Shown here one piece after another: positions 14,209 to 18,441 of a DNA stretch of 18,441 nt (positions within the stretch are counted from its first letter, which is position 1; every line of letters starts with the position of its first letter). The stretch covers positions 1-18,441 of the forward strand of contig CAZNDN010000084.1 in the NCBI GenBank assembly GCA_964571815.1, read 5' to 3'. This DNA is from CAZNDN01 sp964571815 (GTDB lineage Bacteria; Fibrobacterota; Chitinivibrionia; Chitinivibrionales; WJKA01). The notes under the pieces were generated by a model. The model was not told where the DNA came from. It was given only the letters and a program-made list of their open reading frames with translations, and made no database searches. The position numbers and the translations under genes were made by a program.

Positions 14209-15921
14209 ATGAGCAGCGAAGCGGACGCGGCCGGGGGCACGGAACGCCCGGCGCATTTCATCCGGGCGATTGTCGAAGAAGACATGCGCACCAACAAATG
14301 GAACGGGCGCGTCGTCACGCGCTTCCCGCCCGAGCCCAACGGCTACCTCCATATCGGTCATGCCAAGTCGATATGCCTCAATTTCGGGCTTGCTCGGGAA
14401 TTCGGCGGTGAGTGCCATCTTCGGTTCGACGATACCAATCCCTCCAAAGAAGAACGTGAGTACATCGAGTCGATCAAGGAAGATGTCGCGTGGCTGGGAT
14501 TCGACTGGGGAGAGCACCTGTACTACGCATCCGATTACTTCGAGAAGATGTACGAATACGCCGAGCAGCTTGTCGGGGAAGGGAATGCGTATGTTGACGA
14601 TCTCAGCGGGGAGCAGGTCAGGCAGTATCGCGGTACACTGACCGAGCCGGGACGGGAGAGCGAGTGTCGGAGCCGCTCGGTTGACGAGAACCTCGATCTG
14701 TTCCGGCGCATGCGGGCCGGTGAATTTCCCGACGGAGCGAAAGTGCTGCGGGCCAGGATCGACATGGCATCGCCCAACCTCAACATGCGGGATCCGGTGC
14801 TGTATCGGATTGTCCATGCCTCTCATCATCGTACCGGTTCCACGTGGTGCATCTATCCCATGTACGACTGGGCGCATGGCCTCGAAGACTCGATCGAGAA
14901 GGTGACCCATTCGATTTGCACGCTCGAATTCGAGGATCACCGTCCGCTGTACGACTGGTTTCTCGACCGGTTGCGCGTCTATCATCCACAGCAGATAGAA
15001 TTCGCCCGGCTGAATCTGTCCCACACGGTGATGAGCAAGCGGAAGCTGCTCCACCTGGTTCGGGAGGGTCACGTGTCGGGATGGGACGACCCGCGGATGC
15101 CGACCATCTCCGGGTTTCGTCGCCGCGGCTACACCCCCTCGTCGATCCGCGATTTCTGCGAGCGCATCGGCGTGGCCAGGCGCGACAGCACGGTTGATAT
15201 CGCCCTGCTCGAGCATTGCGTCCGTGAAGAGCTGAATCGCACGGCCCCGCGCGCCATGGCCGTGCTTCGACCGCTGAAGGTGATTATCGACAACTACCCC
15301 GACGACTGCGAGGAGGAGTTCGATGCCGTGAACAACCCCGAGGATGAGTCCATGGGGGTGCGGAAGGTTCCGTTCTCACGAGAGTTGTATATTGAGCGTG
15401 AAGATTTCATGCTCGATCCGCCCCGGAAGTTTTTCCGGCTGGCGCCCGGCCGTGAAGTGCGCCTTCGCTGGGCATACTTCATTACGTGTGTCGACGCGAG
15501 GCGGGACGAGGCCGGGGAGGTAGTCGAAGTGCATTGTACGTACGATCCGGACACTCGGGGGGGGGATGCGCCCGACGGGCGCAGGGTGAAAAGCACCATG
15601 CACTGGGTGTCAACACGCCACGCGGTCGGCGCCGAGGTGCGGTTGTACGAGCACCTCTTCGAAGCCGAGAAACCGTCGGCCTCCACCATGGAAGAACTGG
15701 CCGGAGGGCTGAACCCGCATTCGCTGGAAGTTCTGACGGGCTGCCGGATCGAGCCGGGTCTTGCCGGCGCCGAACCCGGAAGCCGGTACCAGTTTGAGCG
15801 GCAGGGATACTTTATCGTCGATCCGGCGGACTCCCGAACGGGTGCGCCGGTTTTTAACCGGATAGTCACGCTTCGCGATCAGTGGGCGCGCATTCAGAAA
15901 AAGAAGGCCGCGGGCTCCTGA
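14209..15921 (+). CDS. glnS: Glutaminyl-tRNA synthetase
   Basis: GlnRS directly charges tRNA-Gln. The 570-residue protein shows the GlnRS-specific N-terminus after a short extension (HFIRAIVEEDMRTNKWNGRVVTRFPPEPNGYLHIGHAKS, HIGH at 48-51), FDDTNPSKEE, the YPMYDWAHGLEDSIE segment, and the KMSKS-type MSKRK (275-279). The C-terminal beta-barrel anticodon domain is present (from about FSRELYIEREDFM to the GYFIVDPADS segment near the end), which distinguishes it from GluRS with its helical domain. AGGGAG lies 7 bases before the ATG. It is four bases from gltX, so the two are almost certainly co-transcribed. Bacterial GlnRS is generally regarded as having spread by transfer from eukaryotes. A run of nine G at 15557-15565 lies in the anticodon domain but the frame is intact. 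Confidence 0.96.
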   Translation: MSSEADAAGGTERPAHFIRAIVEEDMRTNKWNGRVVTRFPPEPNGYLHIGHAKSICLNFGLAREFGGECHLRFDDTNPSKEEREYIESIKEDVAWLGFDWGEHLYYASDYFEKMYEYAEQLVGEGNAYVDDLSGEQVRQYRGTLTEPGRESECRSRSVDENLDLFRRMRAGEFPDGAKVLRARIDMASPNLNMRDPVLYRIVHASHHRTGSTWCIYPMYDWAHGLEDSIEKVTHSICTLEFEDHRPLYDWFLDRLRVYHPQQIEFARLNLSHTVMSKRKLLHLVREGHVSGWDDPRMPTISGFRRRGYTPSSIRDFCERIGVARRDSTVDIALLEHCVREELNRTAPRAMAVLRPLKVIIDNYPDDCEEEFDAVNNPEDESMGVRKVPFSRELYIEREDFMLDPPRKFFRLAPGREVRLRWAYFITCVDARRDEAGEVVEVHCTYDPDTRGGDAPDGRRVKSTMHWVSTRHAVGAEVRLYEHLFEAEKPSASTMEELAGGLNPHSLEVLTGCRIEPGLAGAEPGSRYQFERQGYFIVDPADSRTGAPVFNRIVTLRDQWARIQKKKAAGS

Positions 15922-15966
15922 TCGAACCTTTCCGCGAAGCGGGATGTGAAGTGAAAGGAGGAGACG

Positions 15967-16953
15967 ATGAGAATGCCGGTATGGTGCCTGCTTCCGGTGT
16001 GCGCTGCGATTGCGCAGGAAACTCCTTCAGCAGATTCATCCTCTCCACAAGCATCGTGGTGTGACGGACAGGTGGCGCTGGTGGCCATGGACCTTTCCAT
16101 GGGAACGGTCGATTTCTCTCCCGCCCCGTTCGAGCGTATCGCCATCCACAAGCCGCTCGTGGATCTGCTGAGCGGGTTTTTCGACAGGGAAGTCACCCTG
16201 CTTCCGGCGCGGGAGGCCGATGTGCCCGAAGAGTGCCGCGGAATGGTTGTCGAGGCGCAGCTCGATTTCTATCGCCACAAGAGGCTTCTCATGCTCGAAG
16301 GCGGCCGGGCGGGGATCATCCTGTCGTTCTTTGCGCCGGGAAGCGCGGAGCCCGATTTCAAACTTGTCGCGCGGAAGAGCAGCCCCTGGCATCTCGGTTC
16401 CACGGTGCCGTCGGTACACGTGGAAAAGGCGGTGCAGGCCGTTGCCGATGATTTCCGGCTGCAGTTGGAAAGCATGGAGGGGGTCTACGGGAAGGCGGTC
16501 ACGGAGTGCGACCGGCGGTTGTTTATGCAAAGGTTTGTCCTGGACTCCAGGACGGTGGGCTTTCCCCTTACGGGACGGCACATGATGGTGCTCAACGGCA
16601 TGGTGCTTCGTGCACTCCAGCGGGCGACGGGCAGAGAAGTGTACGGAGTCGGCGCACGGGGACTGAAGCAGGTTGAGCAGTGCGGCGGTTCACTGGTGGT
16701 TCCGGTCATTGAAGAATACGTGCTCACCGGCAAAGGGCGCAGCGGCGGGGTCAGGGCGCGCCTGGTCGTGCGACGGTACGAGCGGGCCGGCGGCGAGGCG
16801 GGGGCAACCATCGCGGCACGTCGGGATATCAAGGTACGAAGGGACCCGCTGAGCTTCGCAACCGTGGAAAAGGTGGTCGGCGCGTGCTGCGACGAGCTTG
16901 AGAGGATCTGGGACGAGAAGAAAGACGTTCACGTCACGGAGTCTTCACCCTGA
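15967..16953 (+). CDS. Exported protein of unknown function, possibly internally duplicated
   Basis: I do not recognise this 328-residue protein. The N-terminus has a short signal peptide (MRMPVWCLLPVCAAIA, cleavage probably before QE), so it likely acts outside the cytoplasmic membrane; there is no lipobox of standard form. The rest has no further membrane segment. The first part (about 35-175) contains FERIAIHKPLVDLLSGFF, a central strand region and VEKAVQAVADDFRLQLESM. The second part (about 205-325) contains MVLNGMVLRALQRATG, a strand region and VEKVVGACCDELERIWDE. The similar order suggests a tandem duplication of an alpha/beta domain, loosely like small envelope lipoprotein folds. GGAGGAG lies 3 bases before the ATG. 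It begins 45 bases after glnS and may be cotranscribed with it, with no functional link evident. Confidence 0.7.
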   Translation: MRMPVWCLLPVCAAIAQETPSADSSSPQASWCDGQVALVAMDLSMGTVDFSPAPFERIAIHKPLVDLLSGFFDREVTLLPAREADVPEECRGMVVEAQLDFYRHKRLLMLEGGRAGIILSFFAPGSAEPDFKLVARKSSPWHLGSTVPSVHVEKAVQAVADDFRLQLESMEGVYGKAVTECDRRLFMQRFVLDSRTVGFPLTGRHMMVLNGMVLRALQRATGREVYGVGARGLKQVEQCGGSLVVPVIEEYVLTGKGRSGGVRARLVVRRYERAGGEAGATIAARRDIKVRRDPLSFATVEKVVGACCDELERIWDEKKDVHVTESSP

Positions 16954-17060
16954 TTCGTCCGCTTCGCCGTGGCGACACCCCGGCGTCGGTGTGGCGGGAA
17001 GGCACGGATGATACCCCCGGCGAGTCGGGCGTCGAGAGGTGTGATGGCGCCGTCGAGGGA
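16954..17060. other. Convergent intergenic region
   Basis: The upstream gene and the minus-strand deacetylase converge here. An imperfect hairpin (GCGACACC with GGTGTGGC, one mismatch, around 16971-16995) could contribute to ending transcription, but there is no T-tract. Confidence 0.3.
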
Positions 17061-17933
17061 TCAACCCCGGAGTGCGGGAAGTCTGACATAGTCGCGGCGA
17101 AACCGCCACACGAAAGTGCCTTTGGCGAAATGCGGCATGATCTTTCCGCGTGTCACGGCGTTTCGTGGCCTCCCGGAAGAATCGATCCGCTCGATGACAT
17201 CTTCAACGGTGTCGAATGCGTACACGCCGCATGCCGGAACCAGGCCCGGTAGTCCCTCCCGGTAGCCCCGATACACGGTTGCCCGGCAATAGCCAAGCTC
17301 TCGTGCCGTTTCCCACACCCACTGGTTCCAGCATCCCCCGGGGAAAGCGAGCCCGCGGACGGGGGCGTTGATGATATCCTCCAGTTTCGCTTTGGAATCG
17401 GCAAGTTCGGTGCGGAGGTCGGCTGAGGAGAGCAGGGTGAGGTCGGGGTGTGTCAGGGAATGGCTGCCGATTTCGTGCCCCTCCGATGCGATCAGCCGCA
17501 GGTTGTCTTCGGACAGGTGATCCAGACCGGAGTACACGTCCCACGCGGAACGCTTTCCGAGAAAGCCTGCCACGGGAAACACCGTGACCCGCGCGCCGTG
17601 CTTGCGCAGAAGCGGGAGGGCGTTGTCGACGAAGCACCGGAAGCCGTCGTCGAAGGTCAGGATCGCCTCGGGCGCCTTGGTCGGCGCCGGAAGGGACGCC
17701 TCCGAAAGTGTTTTGAATGCAAATCCTCGTGAGACGAGTGCCTGCAGGAGCGAATCGAACCGTACAACCGGGAAATAAGACACGCCGGGACCGCGGGAGG
17801 CGAGCACGGAATGGAAGACCAGGGCGGGTCGCGGGGCGCTTTTTCCGCGCCGTCCCAACACGCTGACCGCGGCGGCGCCAACCGCAAGCGGGGCCGCGAA
17901 GGTTGCCGCAAGGATTGTGGGGAGTATGTTCAT
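17061..17933 (-). CDS. Membrane-anchored polysaccharide deacetylase (NodB homology)
   Basis: Carbohydrate esterase family 4 proteins remove acetyl groups from N-acetylated sugars in peptidoglycan, exopolysaccharide or chitin-like polymers, usually with a divalent metal. The 290-residue protein has TFDDG at 93-97 (motif 1, D95 as base, D96 as metal ligand), the HSLTHP motif with H158 and H162 (motif 2), and AFPGG ending at 200 (motif 3). ALVFHSV near residue 40 matches the start of the catalytic domain in the PgaB-like branch. The N-terminus (MNILPTILAATFAAPLAVGAAAVSVLG) is a signal peptide or anchor. The ATG complementary to 17931-17933 gives this N-terminus; the upstream in-frame extension to 18020 is basic and unlike a signal peptide. 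AGGGA lies about 11 bases upstream, rather far. It faces the 15967-16953 gene and diverges from the zinc-ribbon gene. The substrate is not inferable. Confidence 0.88.
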   Translation of the reverse strand: MNILPTILAATFAAPLAVGAAAVSVLGRRGKSAPRPALVFHSVLASRGPGVSYFPVVRFDSLLQALVSRGFAFKTLSEASLPAPTKAPEAILTFDDGFRCFVDNALPLLRKHGARVTVFPVAGFLGKRSAWDVYSGLDHLSEDNLRLIASEGHEIGSHSLTHPDLTLLSSADLRTELADSKAKLEDIINAPVRGLAFPGGCWNQWVWETARELGYCRATVYRGYREGLPGLVPACGVYAFDTVEDVIERIDSSGRPRNAVTRGKIMPHFAKGTFVWRFRRDYVRLPALRG

Positions 17934-18199
17934 GGCGGTCGCTTTCCCTGGTCGGGGGTCGGGTGCCGTATCTTTGCATCCAACAACCCGTACGCGTATC
18001 GATGAAGGTAGCGAAAACACGGGATCCCGCTTCAGGCTGTCGATCGGCGGCCCCCGTCATGGACAAAAATAACTTCGCGGGGATTTCCTGACACCGGGTC
18101 GCCGGGAGCCGGGCGGGACTTGTTCAATCACCGGCGGCAATACGTTATTTTCCATGATATTCACCTCTGCTGCCTCTCCCCGAACAAGGAAGAGATCGG
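17934..18199. other. Divergent intergenic region
   Basis: This 266-base stretch separates the minus-strand deacetylase from the plus-strand zinc-ribbon gene and should hold both promoters. The right half (about 18120-18165) has AT-rich patches, with TTGTTC at 18120-18125 and TTATTT at 18145-18150, but the 19-base spacing makes a standard promoter doubtful. No repeats or RNA genes were recognised. Confidence 0.4.
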
Positions 18200-18441
18200 A
18201 TGAGCGATTCAGACACGGTTCCGTGCCCCTACTGTCACCGGGACATGCCCGCGAAAGCCAAAGCGTGTCCGCACTGCGGCTCCGATGAGCAGACCGGATG
18301 GTCGTCGGAGACCTACCTTGATGGAATCGACTTGCCGGGCGAGGAGGAGTATGAAGAGATGCTGCGCGAAGAGTTCGAGCCGGATCATGTCCGGTTCCGC
18401 GTACCCGTGTGGCAGTGGGTCGTTGCCGCGGGACTCACGGC
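18200..18441 (+). CDS. Zinc-ribbon membrane protein, 3' partial
   Basis: The gene starts at ATG 18200, with AAGGA nine bases upstream, and runs off the right edge after 80 complete codons. CPYC (C9, C12) and CPHC (C23, C26) form a zinc ribbon, followed by GSDEQTGWSSETYLDGIDLP, a conserved-looking sequence I recall from small uncharacterised proteins of several bacterial phyla. An acidic stretch (GEEEYEEMLREEFEPD) follows, then VPVWQWVVAAGLT, apparently the start of a membrane helix. I infer a small membrane protein with a cytoplasmic zinc ribbon. Its function is unknown. It diverges from the deacetylase. Confidence 0.75.
   Translation, partial: MSDSDTVPCPYCHRDMPAKAKACPHCGSDEQTGWSSETYLDGIDLPGEEEYEEMLREEFEPDHVRFRVPVWQWVVAAGLT

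Noticed and set aside
12510..14339. 609-residue minus-strand open frame opposite gltX
   Set aside because: Antisense shadow of gltX and the glnS start; its translation is rich in R, P, H and Q without domain pattern.
17934..18020. N-terminal extension of the deacetylase
   Set aside because: It is basic and polar, unlike an export signal, whereas the ATG at 17933 begins a proper hydrophobic N-terminus.
1..18441. CRISPR arrays or defence system
   Set aside because: No regularly spaced direct repeats and no Cas, toxin-antitoxin or restriction gene were seen.

Overview
The window is a high-GC bacterial scaffold segment (by eye roughly 60% G+C) with an exactly 100-base run of N at 7188-7287, so it comes from a draft or metagenome assembly. 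Three things place it. It carries a siroheme-dependent (Ahb) heme pathway, typical of anaerobes. It encodes exported proteins with FlgD/type IX-like C-terminal tails. It carries both GltX and a bacterial GlnRS. Together these suggest an anaerobic member or relative of the FCB group (for example a Latescibacterota-, Krumholzibacteriota-, Eisenbacteria- or Zixibacteria-like lineage). The phylum is inference and not settled.

Region 1 (92-7187, all +) is a tetrapyrrole operon: cobA-hemD fusion, ahbC, hemB, ahbD, hemL and a fused ahbA-ahbB gene that is cut by the N gap. Most junctions overlap or leave 2-5 bases; the exception is 82 bases before hemL. HemL and HemB supply 5-aminolevulinate and porphobilinogen. 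The HemD half makes uroporphyrinogen III and the CobA half makes precorrin-2. After siroheme is formed by a step not seen here, the AhbA/B protein would decarboxylate it, AhbC would remove the acetate side chains to give iron-coproporphyrin III, and AhbD would make heme b. HemA, HemC and the precorrin-2 dehydrogenase/ferrochelatase are not in the window.

Region 2 (7289-12073, +) lies right of the gap and encodes exported proteins: a membrane-anchored DUF362 protein with a FlgD-like tail (5' end lost in the gap), a secreted SMP-30/gluconolactonase-like beta-propeller, and a three-part secreted protein ending in an aldose-1-epimerase-like domain. A decayed fragment of a sodium:solute symporter (about 12097-12477, with an in-frame stop) follows. 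The mix of lactonase, epimerase-like protein and symporter remnant hints at a former extracellular sugar-handling locus.

Region 3 (12699-16953, +) holds gltX (TTG start), glnS four bases later, and an exported protein of unknown function that looks internally duplicated. Region 4 has a convergent membrane-anchored polysaccharide deacetylase on the minus strand (17061-17933), a divergent intergenic region, and the start of a zinc-ribbon membrane protein (18200 to the right edge). No tRNA, rRNA, CRISPR array, insertion sequence or phage gene was recognised.
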